The notes beneath the pieces are model-generated. The model had not been told where the DNA came from. It made no database searches and worked only from the letters and a program-made list of their open reading frames with translations. A program made the translations under genes and the position numbers. Shown here one piece after another: positions 25,786 through 36,673 of a stretch of 64,000 bases of DNA. Every line of letters begins with the position of its first letter. Positions within the stretch are counted from its first letter, which is position 1. Source of the stretch: Paenibacillus gallinarum (GTDB taxonomy: Bacteria > Bacillota > Bacilli > Paenibacillales > Paenibacillaceae); NCBI RefSeq assembly GCF_014836635.1, contig NZ_JACSQL010000001.1:124001-188000 (forward strand), given 5' to 3'.

Positions 25786-26675
25786 CTGTTTTTCAACTGA
25801 CGAATCGCGTCATCCAGGCGAGGATAATCGAATTGGAACCCACATTCCTGCGCTTTGTCAGGCACTGCTTTTTGACCTTCCAAAATGAGAATGGACATTT
25901 CGCCAAGCATTGTTTTGAGCATAAAAGAAGGTACTGGAAACCAGTGAGGACGATGCAGAACTCTTCCAATGGTCTTTCCAAAATCTCGATTCGCAACAGG
26001 GTGCGGAGAAGTCGCATTCACAGGACCGCTTATATCAGGAGTTCGCACAGCGTAATCGATCAGTTTCACCATGTCATTCATATGTATCCACGAAACCCAC
26101 TGTTCTCCATCTCCAATAGGGCCGCCTACCCCTAATTTATAAGGTAACTGCATGAGAGGGTAGGCTCCCTTACTGCCCAGAACTACGCCTGTTCTGACAA
26201 GGACTAGCCTTGTATTATTAAACCTTTGCAGGGCTGCATTTTCCCACTGTACGCAGACGTCAGATAGAAAATCGATGCTCGCTACCTCAGAATATTCATT
26301 ATAGGTGTCCTTTCGAGAGGTGCCATAGATTCCAACAGCTGAGGATTGAACGACTACTTTCGGTTTATTCGTGAGCCGATCCAGAATATCTCCTAATCGG
26401 TGAACCGAATCCAGGCGAGATTGCCTTATTTTTGACTTTGTATCCTTTGTCCACCGCTGATTAAGCGATTCTCCAGCCAGATTAACGATAGCATCCAGTG
26501 ACTCCAGTGGATGGGGATTGCTATTTAAATCATCCCAAGTCACATATTTAATGGATTCTGGATGATGATCACTTGCTTTTCTTGTCACAATAATGACTTC
26601 ATGTCCTTGCTTTGCCCAATACTCAGAGAGATGACTCCCTATAAAACCTGTACCTCCGCAAATCGCAAGCTTCAT
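25782..26675 (-). CDS. TIGR01777-family NAD-dependent epimerase-like protein (YfhF/YfcH type)
   Basis: This extended short-chain dehydrogenase-like protein is 297 residues. The N-terminus holds the nucleotide motif AICGGTGFIGSHLSEYW, the middle has LDAIVNLAGESLNQRWT and VQSSAVGIYGTS (Ser and Tyr of the active site), and the C-terminal DUF1731-type region reads LGEMSILILEGQKAVP. The substrate is unknown. The ATG at 26675 is taken because the NAD motif must be N-terminal; the frame is open further upstream without a ribosome site. Confidence 0.85.
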   Translation of the reverse strand: MKLAICGGTGFIGSHLSEYWAKQGHEVIIVTRKASDHHPESIKYVTWDDLNSNPHPLESLDAIVNLAGESLNQRWTKDTKSKIRQSRLDSVHRLGDILDRLTNKPKVVVQSSAVGIYGTSRKDTYNEYSEVASIDFLSDVCVQWENAALQRFNNTRLVLVRTGVVLGSKGAYPLMQLPYKLGVGGPIGDGEQWVSWIHMNDMVKLIDYAVRTPDISGPVNATSPHPVANRDFGKTIGRVLHRPHWFPVPSFMLKTMLGEMSILILEGQKAVPDKAQECGFQFDYPRLDDAIRQLKNS

Positions 26676-26879
26676 ATAATGATCTCGCCCCTCTCTTTTG
26701 ACCAACGTAAAAAATGACAGCCTATACCACAGTTCTATTTGTTTATTACACGATTTTGGTTCGTTTACTCTCTTCTTTACACCAAATTCATTATAAAATC
26801 CAGTTCTCATGCCAAAATGGCTAAGCTTGACCGAGGAGCTTCTTTAGTGAAATAACAATAAAGTATCTTTTTGATAATC

Positions 26880-26921
26880 GTAAAAAAGCCTTCTGTACTA
26901 TTACTATAGTAAGAAGACTTT
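26880..26921 (-). terminator. Terminator downstream of the DUF2621 gene
   Basis: On the minus strand GTCTTCTTACTAT pairs with ATAGTACAGAAGGC and ends in six T residues. It lies about 80 bases beyond the stop of the gene that ends at 27000. Confidence 0.75.
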
Positions 26922-26999
26922 TACTTCATGCACTTGATGATTACATAAATGCATAGAAATGCGTTAATGCTGCGAATAGACACAGGCTGCTTTTTACGT

Positions 27000-27470
27000 C
27001 TATTTGTTCAATAGATGCTTGTAAGGCTTATAGTCAATCTGCTTCTTGTCAAGAAAGGTAACGAGGAAGCGGTTGTCTCTTTTTGGTGTAGCCACAATAT
27101 ATCCTTTAATACAGTGATCTCTTGTTACTTCTTTCGCCTGATTCTGAAGAGCAATCTTACCAATCTCGGCAGCTATGGAATGCTTGGCAATATCACGAAA
27201 AGGACCAGGTACAGGCTGAACCAGCTCGTCTAAGAAACTTTTTGCTTCGTCTGTCCAAAGATGACGGCTTGCTTCGACCCAGTGATTCTGCCAATCTAGC
27301 TTGGATTTACCATCGGCTTTAGGAAGAACTTTCAAGAATTTACGAAACATAAAAAAACCGCCGATTACCATACTTCCCAATAGAAGAAAGGTCCAGAACG
27401 CGATAGAGTTCATAAACCAGTTGCTAGGCATCGCCGAACTAAGCTTACTGTTAATCAGGATTACATCCAT
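27000..27470 (-). CDS. DUF2621-like membrane-anchored protein
   Basis: This 156-residue protein has one N-terminal membrane helix (FWTFLLLGSMVIGGFFMF) followed by a cytoplasmic or exported domain with WTDEAKSFLDELVQPVPGPF and CIKGYIVATPKRD. I recognise this as the DUF2621 type found in Bacillales; no function is known. The ATG at 27470 has AGGTG seven bases upstream; a GTG three codons earlier overlaps that site. The gap of about 320 bases before the epimerase gene contains only the terminator above. Confidence 0.7.
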   Translation of the reverse strand: MDVILINSKLSSAMPSNWFMNSIAFWTFLLLGSMVIGGFFMFRKFLKVLPKADGKSKLDWQNHWVEASRHLWTDEAKSFLDELVQPVPGPFRDIAKHSIAAEIGKIALQNQAKEVTRDHCIKGYIVATPKRDNRFLVTFLDKKQIDYKPYKHLLNK

Positions 27471-27756
27471 ATCAATCACCTCAGGGATAGAGTAAAATAA
27501 AAATCGCTAAATTAAATGAAAGAGTTTATAAATATGAATCTGTGATTTCTGTGTTTAAAATGAAACGATGCTGTGAATGAATTCTTAATGAGGATTCGTT
27601 TTCTAAATTTATCCTTTTATTGAATTATAACGTAGATATGAATATATTTCGATAGTTAACAAATAAGATTCTCACTCCTTTTCTAGTTGTTCCTATAGAA
27701 TAGCGAGATAAAGATGAAGGTAAGATGAGAGATGCATGTTACATACGAGGATCGTA

Positions 27757-27785
27757 TTGCTTGGCTTTCATAATCAAGTTACAAT
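27757..27785 (+). promoter_or_regulatory. Candidate sigma-A promoter of nfo
   Basis: TTGCTT at 27757-27762 and TACAAT at 27780-27785 are 17 bases apart, 35 bases before the nfo ATG. Nothing else is recognised in the 27471-27819 gap. Confidence 0.5.
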
Positions 27786-27819
27786 AAACTTTACATTCTA
27801 AAATCTAGGGGGATAAAAG

Positions 27820-28947
27820 ATGCTTAAAATCGGTTCCCACGTATCCTTTTCGGGCAAGGGTCTACTGACAGCAACAGAAGAAGCGGCATCGTACGGTTCT
27901 TCTTCGTTTATGATATATACAGGTGCTCCGCAAAATACGCGCCGTAAACCAATGGAATCTATGTACCTTGAAGAAGGTAAAAAAGCAATGCAAGAGGGCG
28001 GATTTGAAGAGATTGTGGTGCATGCACCTTATATCATCAATCTAGGTTCTTACAAAGACCACACTTATGAACTGGCAGTAAGTTTTCTACAGGAAGAAAT
28101 TCGCCGTACGCATGCGATCGGCGTGAAGAATATTGTGCTTCATCCCGGTGCTTTTACGGATAAAGATGCTGACTATGGTATTCAGCGTATTGCAGAGGGA
28201 CTAAATGAAGTATTAAACGGAGTCCAAGAAACAGATGTGAATATCGCACTAGAAACGATGGCAGGCAAAGGAACAGAGATTGGACGTTCTTTTGAAGAAC
28301 TGGCCCGAATTATTGATAAGGTTGAACGTAATGAACGTCTGACTATTTGTATGGATACTTGCCATATTCATGATGCTGGTTACGATATCGTAGGCGATCT
28401 AGATGGTGTTCTTGAACAGTTCGATCGTACGGTGGGTCTTGACCGAATCGGAGTCGTGCATATTAATGATAGTAAAAATCCATCGGGAGCAAAAAAAGAT
28501 AGACATACGCCGATTGGTGCAGGTTGGATTGGTTTTGACACCATTAACCGCGTTGTCCATCATGAACGGCTCAAAGGTCGCCCGTTTATACTTGAAACTC
28601 CATGGATCGGAAAAGATGCCAAAAAACAGCGTCCTATGTACGAAGCAGAAATTGCTTTGCTGCGCGGAGATGTGGCGGGACGTTTTGGAGAAGGTTTCCT
28701 TGAAGATGTGGAGAGACTCCATCATTTCTTTACAGGGGAAGATATTGAATCCCGCCGTTTTGTGCTGGACACATGGACACTCCTCAAAAATGATGCAAAA
28801 GCGAAAAAAGCGGATCCTCGCGAACCGCTCGAGCGCTTGTATGATATGGTTGTAAATGCAGCCTTGTTCCCTGAACTTACAGAGGAACAATTAAATCATC
28901 GTTTGATTGGATGGCTTGCTGGTAAAGAAGCGTTGGTGAAAGTTTAG
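27820..28947 (+). CDS. nfo: Deoxyribonuclease IV (endonuclease IV) with a C-terminal extension
   Basis: Nfo is a zinc-dependent AP endonuclease of base excision repair. The TIM-barrel core (about 1-283) has the usual metal ligands in [61 protein letters not shown] and [13 protein letters not shown]. Core enzymes are about 280-300 residues; this one has 375, with about 90 extra C-terminal residues (from roughly [17 protein letters not shown]) rich in charged helices. The extension is unexplained. A GGGGG-rich ribosome site precedes the ATG. Confidence 0.93.
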   Translation: MLKIGSHVSFSGKGLLTATEEAASYGSSSFMIYTGAPQNTRRKPMESMYLEEGKKAMQEGGFEEIVVHAPYIINLGSYKDHTYELAVSFLQEEIRRTHAIGVKNIVLHPGAFTDKDADYGIQRIAEGLNEVLNGVQETDVNIALETMAGKGTEIGRSFEELARIIDKVERNERLTICMDTCHIHDAGYDIVGDLDGVLEQFDRTVGLDRIGVVHINDSKNPSGAKKDRHTPIGAGWIGFDTINRVVHHERLKGRPFILETPWIGKDAKKQRPMYEAEIALLRGDVAGRFGEGFLEDVERLHHFFTGEDIESRRFVLDTWTLLKNDAKAKKADPREPLERLYDMVVNAALFPELTEEQLNHRLIGWLAGKEALVKV

Positions 28948-28983
28948 GTTTTTGATCTAAATCAAGGGGGAGAAATTTGACCA

Positions 28984-29877
28984 ATGGATATTCACACAAA
29001 ACACACACAAGTTAGACCTGCACATATCGATCGTGCCCGTATGCTGATTTCTTGTCCAGACGCTCCGGGTATTGTCGCTACGGTTTCGAAGTTTTTGTTC
29101 GATCACGGGGCAAATATCATTCAATCCGATCAGTACTCGATGAATCCGGACGGAGGCATGTTCTTTATGCGGGTGGAGTTTGATCTTCCGCAGCTGTCTA
29201 GTCGTTTGCCTAAGCTGGAATCGGACTTTGGATCTATAGCTGAACAGTTTCAGATGGAGTGGTATATTTCCGATGTCTCAAGACGTAAGAAGCTTGCCAT
29301 TTTTGTATCCAAAGAAGATCACTGTCTTGTTGAGCTTTTGTGGCAGTGGCAAGCGGGAGATTTGGATGCGGAGATCGGCCTTGTCGTGAGTAACCACCCG
29401 GATATGAAAGATTACGTTGAATCCTTTGGTATTCCGTATCATCATATTCCTGTTACGCCTGATACGAAGAAAGAAGCTGAGGAGCGTCAGCTTGAAGTGA
29501 TTGGTGAAGACATTGATGTGATTATCCTGGCTCGCTATATGCAGATTATATCGCCAACGTTTATCGAACATTACCGGAATCGTATTATTAATATCCATCA
29601 CTCCTTCTTGCCGGCCTTTGTGGGCGGTAAGCCTTATGCTCAAGCTTATGGCCGCGGTGTAAAACTAATTGGAGCAACCGCTCACTATGTGACGGAAGAA
29701 CTTGATGGCGGTCCGATTATTGAGCAGGACGTTGAGCGTGTAAGTCATCGGGATGATGTCCCTGAGCTAAAAAGAATTGGTCGTACAATCGAACGTGTTG
29801 TACTTGCCCGCGCTGTAAAATGGCATGTGGAAGACCGAATTCTCGTTCATGAGAACAAGACGGTAGTCTTTAACTAA
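28984..29877 (+). CDS. purU: Formyltetrahydrofolate deformylase
   Basis: PurU hydrolyses 10-formyl-tetrahydrofolate to formate and tetrahydrofolate, balancing one-carbon units. The 297-residue protein has an N-terminal ACT domain (ISCPDAPGIVATVSKFLFD) and a C-terminal formyltransferase fold with NIHHSFLPAFVGGKPYAQA and IGATAHYVTEELDGGPII, which includes the catalytic Asn/His/Asp. It lies 36 bases after nfo and may be co-transcribed. The start is the ATG at 28984 after GGGGGAG. Confidence 0.93.
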   Translation: MDIHTKHTQVRPAHIDRARMLISCPDAPGIVATVSKFLFDHGANIIQSDQYSMNPDGGMFFMRVEFDLPQLSSRLPKLESDFGSIAEQFQMEWYISDVSRRKKLAIFVSKEDHCLVELLWQWQAGDLDAEIGLVVSNHPDMKDYVESFGIPYHHIPVTPDTKKEAEERQLEVIGEDIDVIILARYMQIISPTFIEHYRNRIINIHHSFLPAFVGGKPYAQAYGRGVKLIGATAHYVTEELDGGPIIEQDVERVSHRDDVPELKRIGRTIERVVLARAVKWHVEDRILVHENKTVVFN

Positions 29878-29932
29878 AGGAAATAAATGAACGATAATTT
29901 CATATTTCATGATATGTAAAGATTTACAAAAG

Positions 29933-29967
29933 ACTGTTTCCTAACTAATTTAGGGGACAGTTTTTTT
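29933..29967 (+). terminator. Intrinsic terminator after purU
   Basis: ACTGTTTCCTA pairs with TAGGGGACAGT (two wobbles) and runs into seven T residues. Confidence 0.8.
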
Positions 29968-30367
29968 ATTTAAATCGGTACAATAAACCAGGTTACCACA
30001 ACTCAAATGGAAAATATTTGATGTTTTAAAGAGCCCGGGCAAGTCTAAGAGTATATAATAGGGATGGCATTTTGCGTGTAGTTGTCGCCTTTTTTGTACA
30101 AGCTAACCGCTTTATTGATTAGGTATGCTTTTCCTTACAGAGGAAATACTTTGTTGGATGCCTTATATGAATTTTTTATGTATCGAACAAGAAGGCTATG
30201 GAAAAATGATGTATGAGGTGTTACAATACTATTGAATAAGTCAAATTGAAACATTCAAGCGGATTAACTTGCATAAATTTTTTTGTTTTAGCGGGTACCA
30301 ATCCCTGAGCGTAAGTCCGTTTGCTTATCCTGACATCTTTTTTTAGAGATTATGAGGAGGATGAAAC
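29968..30367. other. Long leader/promoter region of tkt
   Basis: About 400 bases with no gene. A TATAAT-like box lies at about 30053, and TACAAT near 30222, but neither has a good -35 partner. The last 70 bases include a GC-richer stretch (GCGGGTACCAATCCC) of unknown meaning before the GAGGAGG ribosome site. Confidence 0.4.
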
Positions 30368-32419
30368 ATGACTGATCAACAAACTAAAGACCAAAGCATT
30401 AACAAAGATGAAAATTCAACAATCGATAATTTGTCTATTACTACTGTTCGTACCTTGGCAATCGACGCAATTGAGAAAGCAAAATCCGGACACCCGGGTA
30501 TGCCGATGGGCTCTGCACCAATGGGCTATCAATTGTTTGCCAAAACGATGAATCATAATCCGGAAAATCCAACTTGGATCAACCGTGACCGTTTCGTATT
30601 GTCCGCAGGACATGGATCTATGCTGCTTTACAGCCTTCTGCACCTGAGCGGATATGATCTTCCGATGGAAGAGATTAAACAATTCCGTCAATGGGGAAGC
30701 TTGACTCCAGGACACCCTGAGTTCGGTCACACCGCTGGTGTGGATGCAACGACAGGTCCACTTGGACAAGGGATTGCAATGGCTGTAGGTATGGCAATGG
30801 CTGAAGCTCAGCTCGGAGCTACTTACAATAAAGATAACTTTGATGTGGTAGACCACTATACTTACGCAATTTGCGGTGATGGTGACCTTATGGAAGGTGT
30901 TTCTCACGAAGCAGCATCCCTGGCATCTCACTTGAAACTGGGTAAACTCGTGGTTCTTTATGATTCCAACGATATTTCCCTTGATGGTAAACTGGACCTT
31001 TCTTTCTCTGAAAGTGTTCAAAAACGTTTTGAAGGATACGGCTGGCAAGTGCTTCGCGTAGAAGATGGTAATGATCTTCCTGCAATCGAAAAAGCGATTA
31101 AAGAAGCACAAGCGGTATCAGATCGTCCAACCCTGATCGAAGTGAAAACAGTGATCGGTTACGGTAGCCCGAACAAACAAGGTAAAGGCGGCCATGGCGG
31201 TACTCACGGTTCTCCACTAGGTCCTGACGAAACAAAACTCACTAAAGAATATTATAAATGGGTATATGAAGAAGATTTCTTCGTTCCAGACGAAGTACGT
31301 GCTCATTTTGCAAAAGTGAAAGAACGTGGTGTAGAAGCAAACAAAGCTTGGGAAGCTAAATTTGCAGAATACAAAAAAGCGTACCCTGAACTTGCTGCTC
31401 AGTTCGAAACAGCAATCAGCGGCGGACTTCCTGAAGGTTGGGATCGTGACTTGCCGAAATACAGTGTGGAAGACAAAGCGGTATCTACTCGCGTAGCATC
31501 CGGTAATGCATTGAACGGTCTTGCTCACAATGTGCCTAACCTGACTGGTGGATCTGCTGACCTTGAAAGCTCAACAATGACTCACTTGAACGATCTTGCT
31601 CAGTTCACTCCAGCGGATTACTCCGGCCGTAACATCTACTTTGGTGTTCGTGAATTCGGTATGGCTGCTGCAATGAACGGTATGGCGCTGCATAGCGGTG
31701 TGAAAGTATTCGGCGGTACATTCTTCGTATTTACCGATTACCTTCGTCCAGCAGTTCGTCTGTCCTCTATCATGAAACTGCCAGTAACTTATGTGCTGAC
31801 TCATGACAGTATCGCAGTAGGTGAAGATGGTCCTACGCATGAACCGATTGAACAACTCGCTTCCTTGCGTATCATTCCAGGTCTTACTGTTATTCGTCCA
31901 GCGGATGCTAACGAAACTTCTGCAGCATGGGCTTATGCAGTTGAGAACACTTCGAATCCGGTAGCACTTGTTCTTACTCGTCAAAACTTGCCAATTCTTC
32001 CGGGTACAGTAGAAGGCGCTCGCGAAGGAATCAAACGTGGTGCTTATGTAGTATCTGATGCGAAGAATGGTAAAGCAACAGCGCAAATTATCGCAACAGG
32101 TTCTGAAGTTCAGTTGGCAGTAAAAGCTCAAGAGGCTCTTGCTGAAGAAGGTATTCACGTACGTGTTATCAGTATGCCAAGCTGGGATCTGTTCGAAAAA
32201 CAAGATAAAGCATATAAAGATTCCGTTCTGCTTCCAGACGTAAAAGCTCGTCTTGCAGTAGAAATGGCTCATCCAATGGGCTGGGAAAAATATGTGGGTG
32301 ATGCTGGTGATATTCTCGGCATCTCTACGTTCGGTGCATCTGCGCCTGGCGACACTGTAATTAAAGAATATGGCTTCACAGTAGAAAATGTAGTAAGCCG
32401 CGTTAAAGCGCTTCTGTAG
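30368..32419 (+). CDS. tkt: Transketolase
   Basis: Tkt is the thiamine-diphosphate enzyme of the non-oxidative pentose phosphate pathway, moving two-carbon units between sugar phosphates. The 683-residue protein has the substrate region [17 protein letters not shown], the ThDP-binding [13 protein letters not shown] motif, and the pyrimidine-domain [23 protein letters not shown] and [16 protein letters not shown] motifs. About 15 extra N-terminal residues precede the family core. GAGGAGG precedes the ATG. It stands alone and shows the strong codon bias of a highly expressed gene, which also explains long antisense open frames here. Confidence 0.96.
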   Translation: MTDQQTKDQSINKDENSTIDNLSITTVRTLAIDAIEKAKSGHPGMPMGSAPMGYQLFAKTMNHNPENPTWINRDRFVLSAGHGSMLLYSLLHLSGYDLPMEEIKQFRQWGSLTPGHPEFGHTAGVDATTGPLGQGIAMAVGMAMAEAQLGATYNKDNFDVVDHYTYAICGDGDLMEGVSHEAASLASHLKLGKLVVLYDSNDISLDGKLDLSFSESVQKRFEGYGWQVLRVEDGNDLPAIEKAIKEAQAVSDRPTLIEVKTVIGYGSPNKQGKGGHGGTHGSPLGPDETKLTKEYYKWVYEEDFFVPDEVRAHFAKVKERGVEANKAWEAKFAEYKKAYPELAAQFETAISGGLPEGWDRDLPKYSVEDKAVSTRVASGNALNGLAHNVPNLTGGSADLESSTMTHLNDLAQFTPADYSGRNIYFGVREFGMAAAMNGMALHSGVKVFGGTFFVFTDYLRPAVRLSSIMKLPVTYVLTHDSIAVGEDGPTHEPIEQLASLRIIPGLTVIRPADANETSAAWAYAVENTSNPVALVLTRQNLPILPGTVEGAREGIKRGAYVVSDAKNGKATAQIIATGSEVQLAVKAQEALAEEGIHVRVISMPSWDLFEKQDKAYKDSVLLPDVKARLAVEMAHPMGWEKYVGDAGDILGISTFGASAPGDTVIKEYGFTVENVVSRVKALL

Positions 32420-32442
32420 TTCTATTGTACCCATATGAAAAC

Positions 32443-32483
32443 AAAAAAAGGGTGAAGCAGCCAAATGGCGCTTTACCCTTTTT
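32443..32483. terminator. Bidirectional terminator between tkt and the dehydrogenase gene
   Basis: AAAGGGTGAAGC pairs with GCTTTACCCTTT around a loop; A-run on the left and T-run on the right allow action in both directions. Confidence 0.82.
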
Positions 32484-32497
32484 CATCCTATCTTTAT

Positions 32498-33397
32498 CTA
32501 TGCAAGCGGCTTGCCGTTAATCTGTTGTTCTATATAGGCTTCGTAGATTTTAACGACAGCTGATAAGTCTTCCTCACCGTATCCTTTTGCGGCACCGGAC
32601 TGGAACATGCTTTTTGCCAGATTCAGCATAGGGGCAGGCACGCCAGTATTGTCTGTTAGAGATGACGCAAGCTTTAAATCTTTGAGCATAAGAGCGAGGG
32701 AGAATTGATTCGTAAAATCATGATCAATGATTTTGCGGCCTTTCAATTCAGCTGCTTTACTGCCGGCAGAACCCAACTTTACAAGATCCAGGAATGCATC
32801 AGCCGGGATGCCCGATTTTGAGGCAATCGCAAATCCTTCCGCTAGTGCTACATTGTTAATTCCAACGATCGTATTATGGGCAAGTTTCGCTACGGCACCA
32901 TTTCCGTTTTCGCCCATAGGAATTACTTTTTTACCGAGCGTTTCGAATACATCCATCTGACTTTCGATGGTTACGGCATCACCGCCGACCATAAATACTA
33001 ATGAACCATCAATGGCTGCAGGTTTGCTGCCTGTAACAGGTGCATCCAGAAAAGAACAATCAAGAGCCGTAGCATCAGCTGCGAGTTTTTTTGCAAGGTC
33101 AGGGGAAATGGTACTGCAGTCCATAATCGTAGTCCCGTCGATGACACCAGCAAAAACACCGTTCTCGCCATAATAAATATCATTGATGGATGCGTCATTA
33201 CTTACCATAGTTATGACTAGAGACTGACCGTGGGCTGCTTCTTTTGGCGTTTTGGCTGCTACAGCACCTTCGGCTACGAGTGGGCTGCATTTTTCTGCAG
33301 TTCGGTTATATACAGTGACTTCATAGCCTTTTTTAAGAAGATTGGAAGCCATGGGTCCGCCCATCGTACCCAATCCGAGTACAGCAATCTTTTTCAT
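32498..33397 (-). CDS. 3-hydroxyisobutyrate dehydrogenase-family NAD(P)-dependent oxidoreductase
   Basis: This beta-hydroxyacid dehydrogenase, 299 residues, has the Rossmann motif IAVLGLGTMGGPMASNLLK, the substrate loop FLDAPVTGSKPAA and the catalytic Lys in GAVAKLAHNTIVG, with the NQFSLALMLKDLKLA C-terminal helix. Family members reduce tartronate semialdehyde, succinate semialdehyde, glyoxylate or 3-hydroxyisobutyrate partners; which one applies cannot be told. The ATG at 33397 has AGGTGAG upstream. It is monocistronic. Confidence 0.87.
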   Translation of the reverse strand: MKKIAVLGLGTMGGPMASNLLKKGYEVTVYNRTAEKCSPLVAEGAVAAKTPKEAAHGQSLVITMVSNDASINDIYYGENGVFAGVIDGTTIMDCSTISPDLAKKLAADATALDCSFLDAPVTGSKPAAIDGSLVFMVGGDAVTIESQMDVFETLGKKVIPMGENGNGAVAKLAHNTIVGINNVALAEGFAIASKSGIPADAFLDLVKLGSAGSKAAELKGRKIIDHDFTNQFSLALMLKDLKLASSLTDNTGVPAPMLNLAKSMFQSGAAKGYGEEDLSAVVKIYEAYIEQQINGKPLA

Positions 33398-33681
33398 GAA
33401 CTTATTCTCACCTTTCATTGTTTAATCAAACGTTCATTAGGTCTTCATCATATCATGGAGACAGGGGCAAGCCAAAAGGCTTACACTTGAAGAGAATAAA
33501 GCGTAAAATGACTCGGTCAATAATTCACCACGCTTGTCACGTTATCGAAATTACAGTATTCTATTTCATAAGTGAAGGCGCGGTAGTTAACAATAACGTA
33601 TAAACCGGACAGCCATAAGACAAGCTTTCAAGTGAGAACTAATTCTCGCTAATTATTAAAAATAGTGGAGGTTTTATAATC

Positions 33682-35037
33682 ATGGCTAAAAAAGTAACTT
33701 TTGATTACAGTAAAGCTCTTGAATTTGTAGGTCAACATGAAGTGGACTATTTGGCAGAGCCAATTCGTCTTGCTCATGAGCAGCTTCATAATGGTACAGG
33801 CGCAGGTTCTGACTACCTGGGCTGGATCGATCTTCCAACGAACTATGATAAAGAAGAGTTCTCCCGCATTCAAAAAGCAGCTGCAAAAATCCAAAGCGAC
33901 TCCGAAGTACTGATCGTAATCGGAATCGGCGGTTCTTATCTTGGCGCGCGTGCAGCGATTGAAATGTTGACTCACTCTTTCTACAATGAGTTGCCAAAAG
34001 AAAAACGTAAAACTCCAGAAATCTATTTTGCAGGTAATAACATTAGCTCTACATATGTAAATCATTTGCTTGAGCTGGTTGAAGGTAAAGACTTCTCTGT
34101 CAATGTAATCTCCAAATCCGGTACAACAACAGAACCAGCGATTGCTTTCCGTATCTTCCGTGCTGCACTGGAGAAAAAATACGGTAAAGAAGAAGCACGT
34201 AAACGTATTTACGCGACTACAGACAAAGCACGTGGTGCACTGAAAAAACTCGCAACCGAAGAAGGTTATGAATCCTTCATCATTCCTGATGACGTAGGTG
34301 GTCGTTATTCCGTACTGACAGCAGTAGGACTTCTGCCAATCGCTACAGCAGGTATTAACATTGAAGAAATGATGCAAGGTGCGGCTGATGCTTCCAAAGA
34401 ATTTGCTAACCCGAACGTTGCAGAAAACCAAAGTTATCAGTACGCTGCAGTACGTAATGCGCTGTATCGCAAAGGCAAAGGAACAGAAATTCTCGTGAAC
34501 TATGAGCCATCCTTGCACTTTGTATCCGAATGGTGGAAACAGTTGTTTGGCGAAAGCGAAGGAAAAGACTTCAAAGGAATCTATCCTGCTTCCGTTGATT
34601 TCTCAACAGACCTTCACTCCATGGGACAATTCATTCAAGAAGGAAGCCGTAACATTTTCGAAACGGTTATCCAAGTGGAAGAAGTGCCAAGCCACATCTC
34701 CATTGAAGCAGATCCAGACGATCTAGATGGTCTGAACTTCCTTGAAGGAAAAACAATGGATTTCGTTAACAAAAAAGCATTCCAAGGAACACTGCTGGCA
34801 CATACAGACGGTCAAGTACCAAATCTTATTGTAAATGTTCCAGATATGTCTCCATATTCTTTCGGATATCTGGTATACTTCTTTGAAAAAGCATGCGGAA
34901 TCAGCGGATACCTGATGGGTGTTAATCCGTTTGACCAACCGGGTGTAGAAGCTTACAAAAAGAACATGTTTGCTCTTCTTGGCAAACCAGGTTATGAAGA
35001 AGAAAAAGCGAAACTTGAAGCAAGACTTACTGAATAA
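33682..35037 (+). CDS. pgi: Glucose-6-phosphate isomerase
   Basis: Pgi interconverts glucose 6-phosphate and fructose 6-phosphate in glycolysis. The 451-residue protein has [34 protein letters not shown] and the signature [14 protein letters not shown], plus the C-terminal catalytic Lys region [14 protein letters not shown]. The length is typical for Bacillales. A TGGAGG ribosome site precedes the ATG. Strong codon bias is seen here also. Confidence 0.96.
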   Translation: MAKKVTFDYSKALEFVGQHEVDYLAEPIRLAHEQLHNGTGAGSDYLGWIDLPTNYDKEEFSRIQKAAAKIQSDSEVLIVIGIGGSYLGARAAIEMLTHSFYNELPKEKRKTPEIYFAGNNISSTYVNHLLELVEGKDFSVNVISKSGTTTEPAIAFRIFRAALEKKYGKEEARKRIYATTDKARGALKKLATEEGYESFIIPDDVGGRYSVLTAVGLLPIATAGINIEEMMQGAADASKEFANPNVAENQSYQYAAVRNALYRKGKGTEILVNYEPSLHFVSEWWKQLFGESEGKDFKGIYPASVDFSTDLHSMGQFIQEGSRNIFETVIQVEEVPSHISIEADPDDLDGLNFLEGKTMDFVNKKAFQGTLLAHTDGQVPNLIVNVPDMSPYSFGYLVYFFEKACGISGYLMGVNPFDQPGVEAYKKNMFALLGKPGYEEEKAKLEARLTE

Positions 35038-35240
35038 TAATGGAATGATCTGTTAAATATCAGAAGTCCTATCTGTTTCATAAATATAGTAATACAATCA
35101 AGCTGCCGCAGGTTGTTTGATCATAAGAAGCAGTTCACCCGCATTTGGATGGACTGCTTTCTTACAAATATAAACCCTATTACATCTAAGAATAGAACAC
35201 CTATAGGTGTTTTCTTCACATATAGAAAGGTAAGAGAGCA

Positions 35241-35873
35241 ATGATTGAGCAGTACAGAACCGTTCGAGCAGCGGGGAACAAGGAAATTGTAATTAAGAAA
35301 TCTCGATTTATTGGTTACGTTATGCCTGTACAAAATGAAGAAGAGGCGATCCAATTTATTGAAGATATTAAGAAAAAACATTGGAACGCCACTCATAATT
35401 GTTCAGCATATATGATTGGTGAACGGGATGAGATTCAGAAGCAGTCTGATGATGGAGAGCCAAGCGGGACCGCAGGGAAACCTATTTTGGAGGTGATCAA
35501 AAATCAGGGACTAAAGAATGTCGCTATCGTGGTAACGAGATATTTTGGCGGTATTATGCTGGGTGCCGGGGGACTGATCCGTGCTTATACGGATGGAGCA
35601 GTAGCTGCGATTGAGGCCGGAGAAGCGATAACGAAAGTGCTGCACCGCGAAGTTTTCGTAGAACTGGATTACACATGGCTAGGAAAAGTAGAGAATGAGC
35701 TGAGAAACAGGCAGGTTCGCATGGGAGAGACTACATTTACTGACAAAGTCAAGCTGACATGTCTGCCGGTAGATCGTGAAGCAGAGCGATTCATGGAGTT
35801 TATGACAGATCTAACACAAGGTCAATCTGTGATCACGGAGGGACAGCAGCTTTATTTTATTGAAGGAGAATAA
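35241..35873 (+). CDS. YigZ/IMPACT-family protein
   Basis: This conserved 210-residue protein belongs to the YigZ/YvyE family related to eukaryotic IMPACT. The N-terminal UPF0029 domain holds IKKSRFIGYVMPVQN, HNCSAYMIGE, DDGEPSGTAGKPILEV and VTRYFGGIMLGAGGLIRAY; the C-terminal DUF1949 domain follows. Its cellular role in bacteria is unclear; links to translation have been proposed. It lies three bases before a TetR gene, so they are co-transcribed. Confidence 0.9.
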   Translation: MIEQYRTVRAAGNKEIVIKKSRFIGYVMPVQNEEEAIQFIEDIKKKHWNATHNCSAYMIGERDEIQKQSDDGEPSGTAGKPILEVIKNQGLKNVAIVVTRYFGGIMLGAGGLIRAYTDGAVAAIEAGEAITKVLHREVFVELDYTWLGKVENELRNRQVRMGETTFTDKVKLTCLPVDREAERFMEFMTDLTQGQSVITEGQQLYFIEGE

Positions 35874-35876
35874 GAT

Positions 35877-36458
35877 ATGGCTAGAAGAGCAGTGGAGCAG
35901 GAATTGTCGAGAGAACGAATTTTGGAAGCGGCCAGGCATTTGTTCGTTACTAAAGGATATCGATCTATTTCAATGCGTAGTATTGGACAGCATCTAGGAT
36001 ACAGTCACGGCTCTTTATATTATCATTTCAAGGAAAAAGCAGAATTGTTTTATGCCATTGTAGTCGAAGATTTTAACCATTTGGGGCAGCTGCTCCTGCA
36101 GGCCATGGCTAGAAGTTCTAAAGATGGACTTACGAAACCAGAGCATGTCATGATGGAATTTATACGCTTTGGTCTGCAAAATCCCTATCAATATGAAATT
36201 ATGTTTATGATTCGAGACGAAGAGCTGCTTGCTTATTGCCGGGCAGAACAGAATCGTTGTTATGAATTATTCGCCACCATTATCCGTCATCATATGAACC
36301 ACAAAAACTACACAAACGAAGAACGGATCCAATTACCCCACAGTTTATTTTTATCCATTCACGGATTCATCTCTTATTACATCCAAGACCGCTTGCCATT
36401 TGAAGAAGTTAGGGCTGAAGCAGCTTCGCATGTAAACATCATGTGCAGTCGTCTGTAA
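35877..36458 (+). CDS. TetR-family transcriptional regulator
   Basis: This 193-residue regulator has the N-terminal helix-turn-helix of the TetR family (ARHLFVTKGYRSISMRSIG, then LGYSHGSLYYHFKEKAELF). The C-terminal ligand domain resembles the WHG/TetR_C type. The ligand and targets are unknown. It is translated from the tail of the yigZ-family transcript, three bases after that stop, which is an unusual partner; it could regulate genes elsewhere. Confidence 0.88.
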   Translation: MARRAVEQELSRERILEAARHLFVTKGYRSISMRSIGQHLGYSHGSLYYHFKEKAELFYAIVVEDFNHLGQLLLQAMARSSKDGLTKPEHVMMEFIRFGLQNPYQYEIMFMIRDEELLAYCRAEQNRCYELFATIIRHHMNHKNYTNEERIQLPHSLFLSIHGFISYYIQDRLPFEEVRAEAASHVNIMCSRL

Positions 36459-36630
36459 TCCCCTTCATTTGGTATATGTCAACACCACGTCACGCTTACA
36501 TACTTCAAAGCGGTAAACTATCATAACGTTACATTATCATAACGGTAATATGCGAAAGTGTTTTCTGATCATCAGACGAGAAATGATTGACGAAATCCCC
36601 CTATATTTGGTAAAGTATCAAATAAAGTAA

Positions 36631-36651
36631 TTCCTACCTAAATAATAGGAA
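36631..36651. promoter_or_regulatory. Inverted repeat upstream of the CysA-like gene (putative operator)
   Basis: TTCCTA and TAGGAA are separated by nine bases, 23 bases before the chosen start. It overlaps the expected promoter/leader. Sulfur regulators such as CymR bind AT-rich repeats before cys genes; whether this is such a site is unknown. Confidence 0.4.
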
Positions 36652-36673
36652 ATATGTGATGGGGGATGGCGTC

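Noticed and set aside
30416-32464. Long open frames antisense to tkt
   Set aside because: They arise from the strong codon bias of tkt; they lack ribosome sites and any recognisable protein features.
33649-34518. 289-codon frame antisense to pgi
   Set aside because: Same cause; the product is Cys/Phe-rich and looks like a reverse-frame translation of a biased gene.
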